Source: a virus
IMG/VR virus record: IMGVR_UViG_3300013103_000019
Coordinates: 1 to 42,398 of that record
Reading direction: 5' to 3' (one strand)
DNA length: 42,398 bases
The first letter of the stretch is position 1. Every line of letters starts with the position of its first letter. Made by a program: the position numbers and the translations under genes. Shown here piece by piece: positions 7,226 through 14,829 of this stretch. The notes beneath the pieces were generated by a model. That model ran no database searches, was not told where the DNA came from, and saw nothing but the letters and a program-made list of their open reading frames with translations.

Positions 7226-7375
7226 ATGTCAAAAGCTGATTTATTAAAATATGCAAATGAAAATAAACCGGTAGATTTTTCAAAAGAATTTAAAAACGAA
7301 TTAAATCAAAGTATCCAAACTAGATTAAATCCTTCTAAAGAAGAAGAAAAAGAGGGAACTGGAGATGAAGAATGA
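7226..7375 (+). CDS. gp67: Prohead core protein gp67-like (small)
   Basis: 49 residues, too short for usual gene callers. It has a good GAGGAG ribosome-binding site 8-9 bases before the ATG, and its TGA overlaps the ATG of the protease gene (ATGA). The protein is MSKADLLKYANENKP, then FSKEFKNELNQSIQTRL, then a Glu-rich tail. Location between portal and protease is where T4 has gp67, a minor prohead core component cleaved during maturation; the helix-plus-acidic-tail layout also fits. T4 gp67 is 80 residues, so this is a reduced version. Assignment is by position and general character. Confidence 0.65.
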   Translation: MSKADLLKYANENKPVDFSKEFKNELNQSIQTRLNPSKEEEKEGTGDEE

Positions 7376-8046
7376 AAATTATAAGAGAATTAAGTACAGA
7401 TATAATTACTGAATCAATTTTAGATGAAGCAACAAATCAAAAAAAATGGACAATAAGTGGTGTCACATTACAATCAGATATTCAAAATAAAAATAAACGT
7501 ACATATCCAAAAAAAGTATTATCTGAAGCAATAAATAAACATATAAAAGATTATATGAAAGAAGATCGAGCTGTTGGTGAGTTAAATCATCCTGATTCTA
7601 ATGTTTCTTCAATAAATTTAGATAGAGTTTCTCATAAGTTTATAGAAGTTAAAGAAGATGGTTCTAATTTTATTACTAAAGCTGAAGTTTTAGATACACC
7701 ATGTGGAAAAATTGTTCAAAATCTTTTAGAAGGAAATGTTAAATTAGGTATTTCATCTAGAGGATTAGGTAGTGTTAAAACTGAAAAAACAGGAACTCTT
7801 GTTGAAAATTTATATTTAATTTCATTAGGAGATATTGTTGGTGATCCTTCAGCACCAAATGCTTTTATTCAAGGTATTTTAGAAGGTGCTGAATATGAAT
7901 TAACTGAATCTGGAATTATTGAGAAAAAAGATGTAAAAATTAAATTAGATAAATATAGTAAGTTAATTAAAGAAGCATCAAAAGAAGATTTAAATGAAGC
8001 ATTAAAATGTATTTTTAAAGATTATTTAAAATCACTAAAAATATGA
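7372..8046 (+). CDS. gp21: Prohead core protease gp21-like
   Basis: 224 residues (T4 gp21: 212). This serine protease sits in the prohead core, cleaves scaffold and capsid proteins, then destroys itself. Family marks are clear: SGVTLQSDIQNKNKRTYPKKVL (29-50), the catalytic His in VGELNHPD (His73), the catalytic Ser in LGISSRGLGS (Ser128 or Ser129) and GDIVGDPSAPNAF with Asp157. The start overlaps the gp67-like stop. Its targets gp22 and gp23 are encoded immediately downstream. Confidence 0.92.
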   Translation: MKIIRELSTDIITESILDEATNQKKWTISGVTLQSDIQNKNKRTYPKKVLSEAINKHIKDYMKEDRAVGELNHPDSNVSSINLDRVSHKFIEVKEDGSNFITKAEVLDTPCGKIVQNLLEGNVKLGISSRGLGSVKTEKTGTLVENLYLISLGDIVGDPSAPNAFIQGILEGAEYELTESGIIEKKDVKIKLDKYSKLIKEASKEDLNEALKCIFKDYLKSLKI

Positions 8047-8049
8047 ATT

Positions 8050-8057
8050 GATAAATA
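8050..8057 (+). promoter_or_regulatory. Putative late promoter GATAAATA before gp22
   Basis: GATAAATA lies in the short gap between protease and scaffold genes, 45 bases before the chosen ATG of gp22. Position and sequence fit a T4-like late promoter. Confidence 0.45.
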
Positions 8058-8102
8058 ATAATAAATGTTTTATTATTGAGAAACATCAAAGGAGAAAGAT
8101 TA

Positions 8103-8789
8103 ATGGAAAAATTATTAGAAGCTATTAAAGCTAAACTTGGAGAAGATGTTATTTCCGAGGAATTAATAGCTGATCTTCGTTCCGAATTTGAAGTAATGGT
8201 TAATGAAAAGGTTCAAGAATTAATTATTACTAAAGAAAAAGAACTTGAAGAAGATTCAGCAAAAGAAATGACAGAATTCAAAGATTCTTTAATTGAATCT
8301 TTAGATAAATATATTGAATATGCAACTGATGAATATCTAAAGGAAAATGAAGTTGCTTTAGAAGCTAAAACAAAAGTTGAAGCAGCAACTAAAATTATTG
8401 AAGCAGCTAAAGGAGTTTTTGCAGAAATTGGTTTAGAAATTCCGGAATCTGAAATTGATAGAGTTAAAGAATTAGAAGAAGAAATTAAAGAAGTAAATGA
8501 AAAATTAAATAATTCAATTGAAGAAATTATTGAAGCTAAGAAACAAAATTTTGAATACGAAAAAGCAATTAGTTTTCAAAAATTAACTACAGATTTAGCA
8601 GAATCTAAAATTGAAGAAGTACATACTTTATTAGAAGGTTTAGAATATTCTGATATTGAAGATTTTGAACGTAAAGTTAAAATTGTGATGGGGAAAATTA
8701 AAGATATTAAAGAAGAAGAAGAAGAAAATTTAGATCTAGATGATTTAAAGGAACAAAAGAAAAGTTCCATCGATAAATATCTAGTTTAA
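8103..8789 (+). CDS. gp22: Prohead scaffold protein gp22-like
   Basis: 228 residues from the ATG at 8103, which has a clear AAAGGAG ribosome-binding site (8 bases away); an in-frame TTG at 8076 lacks one and was not used. The protein is almost entirely charged helix, dominated by Glu, Lys, Ala, Leu and Ile (for example ELEEEIKEVNEKLNNSIEEI), as expected for the scaffold core that is later chopped to peptides by gp21. T4 gp22 is 269 residues. The C-terminal segment EEEEENLDLDDLKEQKKS followed by IDKYLV resembles the conserved gp22 tail. It lies between protease and capsid genes, as in T4. Sequence similarity in such proteins is weak, so position carries the call. Confidence 0.85.
   Translation: MEKLLEAIKAKLGEDVISEELIADLRSEFEVMVNEKVQELIITKEKELEEDSAKEMTEFKDSLIESLDKYIEYATDEYLKENEVALEAKTKVEAATKIIEAAKGVFAEIGLEIPESEIDRVKELEEEIKEVNEKLNNSIEEIIEAKKQNFEYEKAISFQKLTTDLAESKIEEVHTLLEGLEYSDIEDFERKVKIVMGKIKDIKEEEEENLDLDDLKEQKKSSIDKYLV
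8772..8779 (+). promoter_or_regulatory. Putative late promoter GATAAATA before gp23
   Basis: GATAAATA falls in the last codons of gp22 and ends 28 bases before the capsid ATG. Additional transcription of the capsid gene, the most abundant product, would be expected here. Confidence 0.5.
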
Positions 8790-8807
8790 TTATAAAGGAG
8801 ATAAAAA

Positions 8808-10187
8808 ATGTCTGATAAAAAAGTTATTTTACCTGAATCAACAGATGAACTTATTGAAAAATGGTCACCTGTTATTGAAGGAACAGGAAAATGGGAAAAA
8901 GTTATTGATGGAATGCCTAAAGTACCTGTAAGTCAACACAAAATTTTAGCTACACAACTTGAAATTTTAGAACAAACCGAATTACAAGAAGCTTCAAGTT
9001 CTTCAGCTATTGGTAATTATACACCTATTTTAATTCCTATGGTTCGTAGAGTTATGCCAGCCTTAATTGGTAATGAAATTTTTGGTGTTCAACCAATGAC
9101 CGGTCCAACTGGAATGATTTTTAGTTTAAAATCACTTTACCAAGGTGATGGTGCTGATGCAGTTGATGCAGAATATGAAATTTTAGTAGTTGCTGACTCT
9201 AGTGGTTTTTCACCTGATGATGATATTTCAGGTGATGTTTCTGGTGTTGGTAAAGTTGTTCATTCAGAAGATAATGCTATTTTAGTTAAACTTGTTTCTG
9301 GAACATTTGCAACTTCAGCTGATGTTGATGATACCGATCCATATTCATCATCTGTAACAACTATCACAAGAGTTTTTGCTGATGGCGAAGCGTTAGCTAA
9401 TGTAATTTTTAAATCATTTAGTGGTTCAATGACTACTGCTGATGGTGAATTTCTTGGTACAGATACTAAAGAAATGGGTTTTGAAATTGGAACCAATTCA
9501 GTTACAGCTAAAACTCGTAAATTAAAAGCGCGTTGGACTATGGAACTTGAAGACGATTTAAGAGCTGTTCATGGTTTAAATGCAGAACAATTACTTTCTG
9601 GCGTAGCTGGTGATGAAATTGTTCGTGAAATGAATAGAGAATTTATTGATCAAATCAAAGCTTATGCTGCTTTAACTTCCGATAATGGTTTAGCTGCTGC
9701 ATCATGGACTTATGATAATACTGAGAATTTTGATCAAGGACGTTATGAAAATGAAAAATATTTATCATTAATTAATATTATTTCTCGACAACGTCGTAAA
9801 TTAGCTGTTGCTAATCGTCGTGGTCAAGCAACTTTTATGATTGTTACTTCTGGAGTTTTAACAGCATTAGAAGCAACTGGAAGATTTAAATCAAATGGCG
9901 ATCCTTTAAGTAATGCTTTTGTTGGTACTTTTGATGGAATGAAAGTTTTTGTTGATTTATTCCCAACTACTGCAGAAGAAGCTGTTTACTTAGGTTATAA
10001 AGGTGGTTCAGAAATTGATGCTGGTCTTTATTACTGTCCTTATATTCCACTTCGTGTAAATAAAGGTTATGGTGAAGAAGATAATATTCCACGTTTGTTC
10101 TTCAGCACAAGATATGGTTTAACTGAAAATCCTTTCGGTGCTAAGAATTATTATCAAAAAATTACAGTTAATAGTTTACCTAATTAG
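8808..10187 (+). CDS. gp23: Major capsid protein gp23-like
   Basis: 459 residues (T4 gp23: 521). It forms the HK97-fold hexamers of the head. Hallmarks: PMVRRVMPALIGNEIFGVQPMTGPTGMIFSLKSLY (about 77-112), KTRKLKARWTMELEDDLRAVHGLNAE (about 236-261), ILNIISRQRRKLAVANRRGQA-type segment (about 317-340), and the C-terminal GLYYCPYIPL...KNYYQKITVNSL. An LQE at residues 59-61 before ASSSSAIGN is a plausible gp21 cleavage site of the (I/L)xE type, matching the T4 cut after residue 65. The ribosome-binding site AAGGAGATA is strong. Codon choice here includes more CGT and GCT than neighbours, as in highly expressed genes. A terminator follows. Confidence 0.96.
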   Translation: MSDKKVILPESTDELIEKWSPVIEGTGKWEKVIDGMPKVPVSQHKILATQLEILEQTELQEASSSSAIGNYTPILIPMVRRVMPALIGNEIFGVQPMTGPTGMIFSLKSLYQGDGADAVDAEYEILVVADSSGFSPDDDISGDVSGVGKVVHSEDNAILVKLVSGTFATSADVDDTDPYSSSVTTITRVFADGEALANVIFKSFSGSMTTADGEFLGTDTKEMGFEIGTNSVTAKTRKLKARWTMELEDDLRAVHGLNAEQLLSGVAGDEIVREMNREFIDQIKAYAALTSDNGLAAASWTYDNTENFDQGRYENEKYLSLINIISRQRRKLAVANRRGQATFMIVTSGVLTALEATGRFKSNGDPLSNAFVGTFDGMKVFVDLFPTTAEEAVYLGYKGGSEIDAGLYYCPYIPLRVNKGYGEEDNIPRLFFSTRYGLTENPFGAKNYYQKITVNSLPN

Positions 10188-10215
10188 ATTATTAATTTAA
10201 TTTATTAAATATATT

Positions 10216-10249
10216 AAAGCGACGATTCAATTAAGGATCGTCGCTTTTT
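10216..10249 (+). terminator. Rho-independent terminator after gp23
   Basis: AAAGCGACGAT (10216-10226) pairs perfectly with ATCGTCGCTTT (10237-10247) around a 10-base loop, with a T-run at the end. It closes the head operon. Confidence 0.9.
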
Positions 10250-10255
10250 CTATCT

Positions 10256-10263
10256 GATAAATA
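10256..10263 (+). promoter_or_regulatory. Putative late promoter GATAAATA before gp48
   Basis: GATAAATA lies immediately after the gp23 terminator and 21 bases before the next ATG. A new promoter is needed after a terminator, which makes this one of the more convincing copies. Confidence 0.55.
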
Positions 10264-10284
10264 AAATAAATAAGTGAGGTATAA

Positions 10285-10947
10285 ATGTTACAATTTCCAA
10301 AAGATATTTCAAACAAAGGTGATTCTTTTTTGATGATTCCTATTAGTTATAGAATTACATTAAAATCACATAGATTTTATCAAAAAATTAATAAAATTCC
10401 AGATTCAGTAAAAATAATTCTTCCGACTCCTTCAGAAGGGTTAAATCTAACTGAAGGTTCTAATTGGGATGAAACTGAAGGTTTAATATCTTTCAAAGAA
10501 GGTGCAAAAGCTGGATTTGGTAAAAAAATGATTGAAAGTGGTGGTACACCACTAAAACATTTAATAAAAGGAGAATTTATTAATGATTATGCTTCATTAT
10601 CATATAATGGATCTAATTTTAGAACTTATTCTTTTTCTTGGGATTTAATACCATCTAGTGAAGAAGAAGCAACTATATTATCAAAGATTATTTCTAAAAT
10701 TAGAAAAGAATCTTTACCCACATACACAGGACAATTAATTCATTATCCAGCCATGTGGAATTTATTTCCTGTTAGTCAAAATCCAATGGGAATTTATATT
10801 CAAGATTGTGTGATTACAAATTTTACTGTTAATTATACTCCAGATGGTGTTCTAAGAATGTATAAAACAGGACATCCTCTTTCTGTAAAAATGTCAATAG
10901 ATTTTAAAGAATTATATCGAGCTAGTCAAAGTGATGTTCCATCATAA
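10285..10947 (+). CDS. gp48: Baseplate tail-tube cap/initiator gp48-like
   Basis: 220 residues. The second half carries the pattern seen in T4-like gp48/gp54 proteins: YNGSNFRTYSFSWDLIPSSEEEA (about 112-134), then IRKESLPTYTG, HYPAMWNLFPV, and QDCVITNFTVNYTPDGV with FKELYRAS at the end. These proteins sit on the baseplate hub and start tail-tube polymerisation, with a fold related to the tube protein. T4 gp48 and gp54 are longer (364 and 320), and one gene may serve both roles here. A GTGAGG ribosome-binding site precedes the ATG. The next genes (53, 27, 5) are baseplate parts. Confidence 0.75.
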   Translation: MLQFPKDISNKGDSFLMIPISYRITLKSHRFYQKINKIPDSVKIILPTPSEGLNLTEGSNWDETEGLISFKEGAKAGFGKKMIESGGTPLKHLIKGEFINDYASLSYNGSNFRTYSFSWDLIPSSEEEATILSKIISKIRKESLPTYTGQLIHYPAMWNLFPVSQNPMGIYIQDCVITNFTVNYTPDGVLRMYKTGHPLSVKMSIDFKELYRASQSDVPS

Positions 10948-10965
10948 ATAAAAAAGGATTTAATT

Positions 10966-11424
10966 TTGCAATATTTTTCAAATTTACCAACTTTAGAATA
11001 TACAATTTCTAGTATTTCATCCACTGCTAAGATGAAAAATATATTTTTCCATCTTAATATAATTTTAGATGATAATGAATTTATTGATATCTATAGAATT
11101 GATGGAATAAAACGATTAGATACAATATCATTTGAATTATATAATAAAACTGATTATTGGTGGATTTTAGCATTATTAAATAAAATAGATGATATTATTT
11201 TTGATCTTCCAATATCTGAAGAAATTTTATATTTAATAGCAAAAGATAGAACAAAGAAAATTTATGGTGATGATGTTAATTTAAATACTAATACAGAAGC
11301 TATGAATTATTATATATCTCAAGTAGAAATATTAATTTTAGAAAATGATAATAAAAGAATTATTAAAGTAATTAATCCTTTATATATTGGAACAGTATTA
11401 TCAGAAGTAATAAAGAGTATTTAA
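10966..11424 (+). CDS. gp53: Baseplate wedge protein gp53-like
   Basis: 152 residues (T4 gp53: 196). gp53 joins adjacent baseplate wedges around the hub. The middle part, YRIDGIKRLDTISFELYNKTDYWWILALLNKIDDI (about 44-78), is the characteristic LysM-like segment of this family, in which a YW-WxxLxxNxIxDP-type pattern recurs. The TTG start at 10966 is supported by AAAAAGGA 8-9 bases upstream; no in-frame ATG precedes the conserved region. The stop abuts the gp27 ATG with no gap. Confidence 0.8.
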   Translation: MQYFSNLPTLEYTISSISSTAKMKNIFFHLNIILDDNEFIDIYRIDGIKRLDTISFELYNKTDYWWILALLNKIDDIIFDLPISEEILYLIAKDRTKKIYGDDVNLNTNTEAMNYYISQVEILILENDNKRIIKVINPLYIGTVLSEVIKSI

Positions 11425-12621
11425 ATGATTAATGAAATAATATCTAATGCTAATTTATATAAATTAAATTTAAAAAATGATGAAAAAGAAGTTTCATTAA
11501 AAAATGTATTTGTTTCAGTTAATATTTTTGAAGATATTTTTTCAAATTTTAAAACAGGTAAATTAATTTTAGAAGATACAAATAATATAATTGAAACTTT
11601 TCCTATTGTTGGTGGTGAAGAAATAACAATATTTTTTAATACTAATAATGATTTTAATAAAAATAATATTCAAACATATTATATTTATAAAATAGAAAAA
11701 GATTTAAATGTTCAATCAAAAATAAAAGATGCATCATTAGTCGTTATTTATTTTGCTTCAAAAGAATTTATTTTAAATGAACAATTTAAATTTAGTAAAA
11801 AATTTAATGATACTCCAAATAACATAATTCAAAAAATATTTACTGATATTTTTAAATCAAAGAAAAATATTAATTTTGAATCAAATATTGAAAAAATTGA
11901 ATTTATAAGTAATTTTTGGAAACCATCAGAAATATTTAATTATTTAACAAAATATTCAAAAAATAAATATCATGATTTTTTGTTTTTTGAAAATATAAAT
12001 GGTTTTAATTTTACATCATTAAGTGAATTAATGAGTAAAAAACCAACTCATGAATTATTTTTTAAAGATACTAATGAATCTTTATATAAATATAATATAA
12101 TAAAAAGTAAAACAATTTCAAAATATTTTAATGATTTAGAACTTCTTAAATTAGGAAGTTTTGGAAATACATATTATCAAATTTTAGATAATATTTATGG
12201 TTTTAATGTCTTTAATAATGATTTTATTTCAGCAACTGAAAAAGGAACATTTTTAGGTAAAAATGTTCAAAATAGAAAAGAATTATCAAATTACAATAAT
12301 ATTAATATAACTTATAAAAATTCTGGTGAACATCTTTCTTATAGAAGTTTATTATTAAAAGCTTTATCTAAGTATCATATGATTGTAAAATTAAATGGTG
12401 ATTCAACAAAAACAGTTGGACAAGTTTTTAATCTTGATATTAGAAGACAAATAAAAGATGATAATGATATAAATACTTTATTATATGGAAATTGGTTTGT
12501 TACTAATATAAATCATATTATTTATAGAACAGGTTATTTTGAACAAAATGTAAAATTAATTAAAAATTCATTTTTTAATTTTAAAGAATTTGAAAAAATA
12601 AAAGGGAGAAAAAATATATGA
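11425..12621 (+). CDS. gp27: Baseplate hub protein gp27-like
   Basis: 398 residues (T4 gp27: 391). gp27 forms the trimeric hub torus that links the tail tube to the gp5 spike. The N-terminal VSLKNVFVSVNIFEDIFSNFKTGKLILEDTNNIIETFPIVGGEEITIFF is the typical opening of gp27 in T4-like phages (tube-like domain). The middle has FWKPSEIFNYLTKYSKN, and the C-terminal part has SYRSLLLKALSKYHMIVKLNGDSTKTVGQVFNLDI, resembling the second tube-like domain. The gene overlaps gp5 by an ATGA, which fits their one-to-one complex. Confidence 0.88.
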   Translation: MINEIISNANLYKLNLKNDEKEVSLKNVFVSVNIFEDIFSNFKTGKLILEDTNNIIETFPIVGGEEITIFFNTNNDFNKNNIQTYYIYKIEKDLNVQSKIKDASLVVIYFASKEFILNEQFKFSKKFNDTPNNIIQKIFTDIFKSKKNINFESNIEKIEFISNFWKPSEIFNYLTKYSKNKYHDFLFFENINGFNFTSLSELMSKKPTHELFFKDTNESLYKYNIIKSKTISKYFNDLELLKLGSFGNTYYQILDNIYGFNVFNNDFISATEKGTFLGKNVQNRKELSNYNNINITYKNSGEHLSYRSLLLKALSKYHMIVKLNGDSTKTVGQVFNLDIRRQIKDDNDINTLLYGNWFVTNINHIIYRTGYFEQNVKLIKNSFFNFKEFEKIKGRKNI

Positions 12622-13490
12622 TTTTTGTCGGAGTTTGTGAAGATAATTCTTCAGATCCTTTAAAATTAGGAAGAATAAAAGTTAGAATTATTGGAATTCA
12701 TACTGAAAATAAAAATAATGAAATAGATAATAAACTTTTAAATGTTGATGATCTACCTTGGGCAGTTCCATGTTTTACAAATTCAATTGATGGTATTAGT
12801 GATTTTAAAGTTCCAGAACAAGGTTCTTATGTTTTAATTTTATTTTTAGATTCAGAATTTCAACATCCTATTTATTTTGGAACAATTCCAAAAATTTTAC
12901 AACAACAACCTGATTTTACTTTAGGTTTTTCTGATCCAGCTGGAAAACATCCTAATAAAGAATATAAAAATGAATCTCCAATTTCTAGACTTGCAAGAAA
13001 TGAAAAAATAGAAAAAACTATTATTCAAGATAAAAAAAATAATGTTAAAACTGGTATAAATTGTAATGGAACTTCTTTTGATGAACCAAAAACAGAATAT
13101 GATTCAAAATATCCAGATAATAGAGTTATTGAAACTAAATCAGGACATATTATTGAAATAGATGATACAAATGAAAAAGAAAGAATTCATATATATCATA
13201 AATCAGGTAGTTTTCAAGAATATTTTCCAGATGGACAAGTAGTAAATAATATTAAAAATAAACAAACAACAATTATTATTTCTGATGATAATATTCTTAT
13301 TGAAGGAAATAAAAATGTTCATATAGATGGAGCAAAAAATATTTTAATTAATAAAAGTAAAAATGAAAAAATAAATGAAACATTAAATATCGATGTTGGT
13401 GGTGATTCAAATATAACAACTGGTGGGCAAACAAATATAAAATCAAGTGGAAAAGTTGTTATCACTGGTTCAAAAATAGAGTTAAATTAA
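12618..13490 (+). CDS. gp5: Baseplate central spike protein gp5-like, no lysozyme domain
   Basis: 290 residues; T4 gp5 has 575. The N-terminal OB-fold is visible: MIFVGVCEDNSSDPLKLGRIKVRIIGIHT, then DLPWAVPCFTN and FKVPEQGSYVLILFLDSEFQHPIYFGTIP (to about residue 92). The C-terminal about 90 residues are a run of short strand repeats (NILIEGNKNVHIDGAKNILI...NIDVGGDSNITTGGQTNIKSSG) as in VgrG/gp5 triple-stranded beta-helix needles. The lysozyme domain that T4 carries between these parts is absent, so wall degradation must come from other proteins. The PAAR tip gene is two genes downstream. Confidence 0.9.
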   Translation: MIFVGVCEDNSSDPLKLGRIKVRIIGIHTENKNNEIDNKLLNVDDLPWAVPCFTNSIDGISDFKVPEQGSYVLILFLDSEFQHPIYFGTIPKILQQQPDFTLGFSDPAGKHPNKEYKNESPISRLARNEKIEKTIIQDKKNNVKTGINCNGTSFDEPKTEYDSKYPDNRVIETKSGHIIEIDDTNEKERIHIYHKSGSFQEYFPDGQVVNNIKNKQTTIIISDDNILIEGNKNVHIDGAKNILINKSKNEKINETLNIDVGGDSNITTGGQTNIKSSGKVVITGSKIELN

Positions 13491-14150
13491 ATGACTATTA
13501 CTAATAAAATAAACAATCTTATTAATGGATCATCATTGAAGAATCCTTACTCTTCAATCATTAATTATGTATCATCATCAATTTTAAAATTAAGTACAAT
13601 GACAACAGATGTTACTTGTTCTGATACTGATGAAAAAGCAATTTTTGATGGTTTAATAGGTGATTTACAAACTATTGTTAATAATTTCAAAGATTATTTA
13701 GAAGAATTAAATGAAGAAAGACATGAATTTTTTGAACAAAAATTAATTGTTTTAATATCAATGGCAAATTTAAAATCAAATATTTTAAGTGAAGATAATT
13801 TAGATCCATTAGAAATTGATGATACTTATGGAGTTCATAAGATTGTTATAGATAATCTTTCATCATTGGAATCATCTTATCTTTCAACTATTAAAAATGA
13901 TTATAAAAATTTTAATACATTTTTATCTTCAATGCCGGGTGATTATTCTTTATCAGAATTAATTGAATTAGATTTAGAATTAACATATTATAAAACAAAT
14001 TTAAATTTAATTACAGTAACATTAGAAAATAAAGTTGATGCAGATAACAATGGTTATGATGATGCAATGAATTATATTAAAAAATATTCATTATTAAATT
14101 CAATAGAAAAATATCCACTTTTATTTTCTATGTTATATGAAATATCATGA
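13491..14150 (+). CDS. Unknown baseplate-region protein with a DxDxxGxxD motif
   Basis: 219 residues, not recognised. It is acidic and mainly helical, with a long Glu-rich helix (YLEELNEERHEFFEQKLIV, about 63-81). Near the C terminus DADNNGYDDA (about 183-192) looks like a calcium-binding loop of the EF-hand/dockerin type. It lies with no gap after gp5 and overlaps the PAAR gene (ATGA), so its product probably belongs to the hub or spike. A chaperone for spike assembly is another possibility. Function is unknown. Confidence 0.7.
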   Translation: MTITNKINNLINGSSLKNPYSSIINYVSSSILKLSTMTTDVTCSDTDEKAIFDGLIGDLQTIVNNFKDYLEELNEERHEFFEQKLIVLISMANLKSNILSEDNLDPLEIDDTYGVHKIVIDNLSSLESSYLSTIKNDYKNFNTFLSSMPGDYSLSELIELDLELTYYKTNLNLITVTLENKVDADNNGYDDAMNYIKKYSLLNSIEKYPLLFSMLYEIS

Positions 14151-14446
14151 ATAATTTAATGTCAAGAGTTGGAGATTTGGTTTCATGTGTTTGTTGTTGT
14201 CATAGTGGTTGTAGACATACAATAGGAACAATTATTACAGGTGCTAAATCAGTATATGCTGAAAATCAACAAGTAGCACGTCTAGGTGATATTGCTTTAT
14301 GTGATTGTGGACATATAACAATAATAGTTACTTCAGCAAAGTCAGTCTATGCTGAAAATCAACAAGCAGCAAGATTAGGTGATGTAGTTTCTGCTTGTCC
14401 TGTTGGTACAATTATAACATCATCATTAAAAACATTTGCGGAGTAA
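14147..14446 (+). CDS. gp5.4: PAAR-type spike tip protein (gp5.4-like)
   Basis: 99 residues. PAAR proteins cap the central spike with a metal-stabilised cone and help pierce the outer membrane. The SAKSVYAENQQxARLGD segment, the PAAR-like signature, occurs twice (about 35-51 and 63-79). A dense Cys/His cluster near the N terminus (CVCCCHSGCRH, residues 14-24) and CDCGH (52-56) supply metal ligands, more cysteines than usual. T4 gp5.4 is of similar length. It overlaps the preceding gene (ATGA) and is followed at once by gene 25. Confidence 0.85.
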   Translation: MNNLMSRVGDLVSCVCCCHSGCRHTIGTIITGAKSVYAENQQVARLGDIALCDCGHITIIVTSAKSVYAENQQAARLGDVVSACPVGTIITSSLKTFAE

Positions 14447-14448
14447 AA

Positions 14449-14829
14449 ATGTCAATTTATTCAGATTTTAATTTTGAATTTGATAAAATTATTACTAATG
14501 ATATTGAAACATTAGAAGATTATAAATCAATTAATCAATCAATTAAAAATATTTTATTTACTAATAGAGGAGAAGTTCCTTTTGATCCTCTATTTGGTTC
14601 TGGGTTAAATAATATTTTATTTGAAAAAATGTCATTAGTTACAGAATTATTAATTAGAAATGAAATAAATTTTGCACTTGAAAATCATGAACCTAGGATT
14701 CAGATAAATAATATAGATATACAAGCAGATAATGAAAATTTACAATATTATATTGATATAGAATATATCATTATTAAATTAAATTCAATAGGAAATGTTC
14801 AAATTACCTTACAATTACAAGGACTTTAA
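14449..14829 (+). CDS. gp25: Baseplate wedge protein gp25-like
   Basis: 126 residues (T4 gp25: 132). gp25 is the conserved wedge component that nucleates sheath assembly, shared with type VI secretion (TssE/GPW family). Visible marks are SIYSDFNFEFDKI, the central KSINQSIKNILFTNRGEVPFDPLFGSGLNNILFE, and the C-terminal PRIQINNIDIQADNEN. The EPR-type element is ENHEPRI. The ATG at 14449 has GCGGAG six bases upstream; a longer in-frame opening at 14395 lies inside the PAAR gene and lacks a site. The stop abuts gene 6. Confidence 0.93.
   Translation: MSIYSDFNFEFDKIITNDIETLEDYKSINQSIKNILFTNRGEVPFDPLFGSGLNNILFEKMSLVTELLIRNEINFALENHEPRIQINNIDIQADNENLQYYIDIEYIIIKLNSIGNVQITLQLQGL

Noticed and set aside
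8076-8102. TTG start for the scaffold gene
   Set aside because: The ATG at 8103 has AAAGGAG at proper spacing; the TTG has none.
12618-13490. Lysozyme domain in gp5
   Set aside because: The protein has the OB-fold and needle only; no catalytic Glu-Asp-Thr lysozyme segment is visible between them.
14395-14448. Longer gp25 start inside the PAAR gene
   Set aside because: The ATG at 14449 has GCGGAG upstream and gives the usual gp25 length; the earlier codons read another frame of the PAAR gene.
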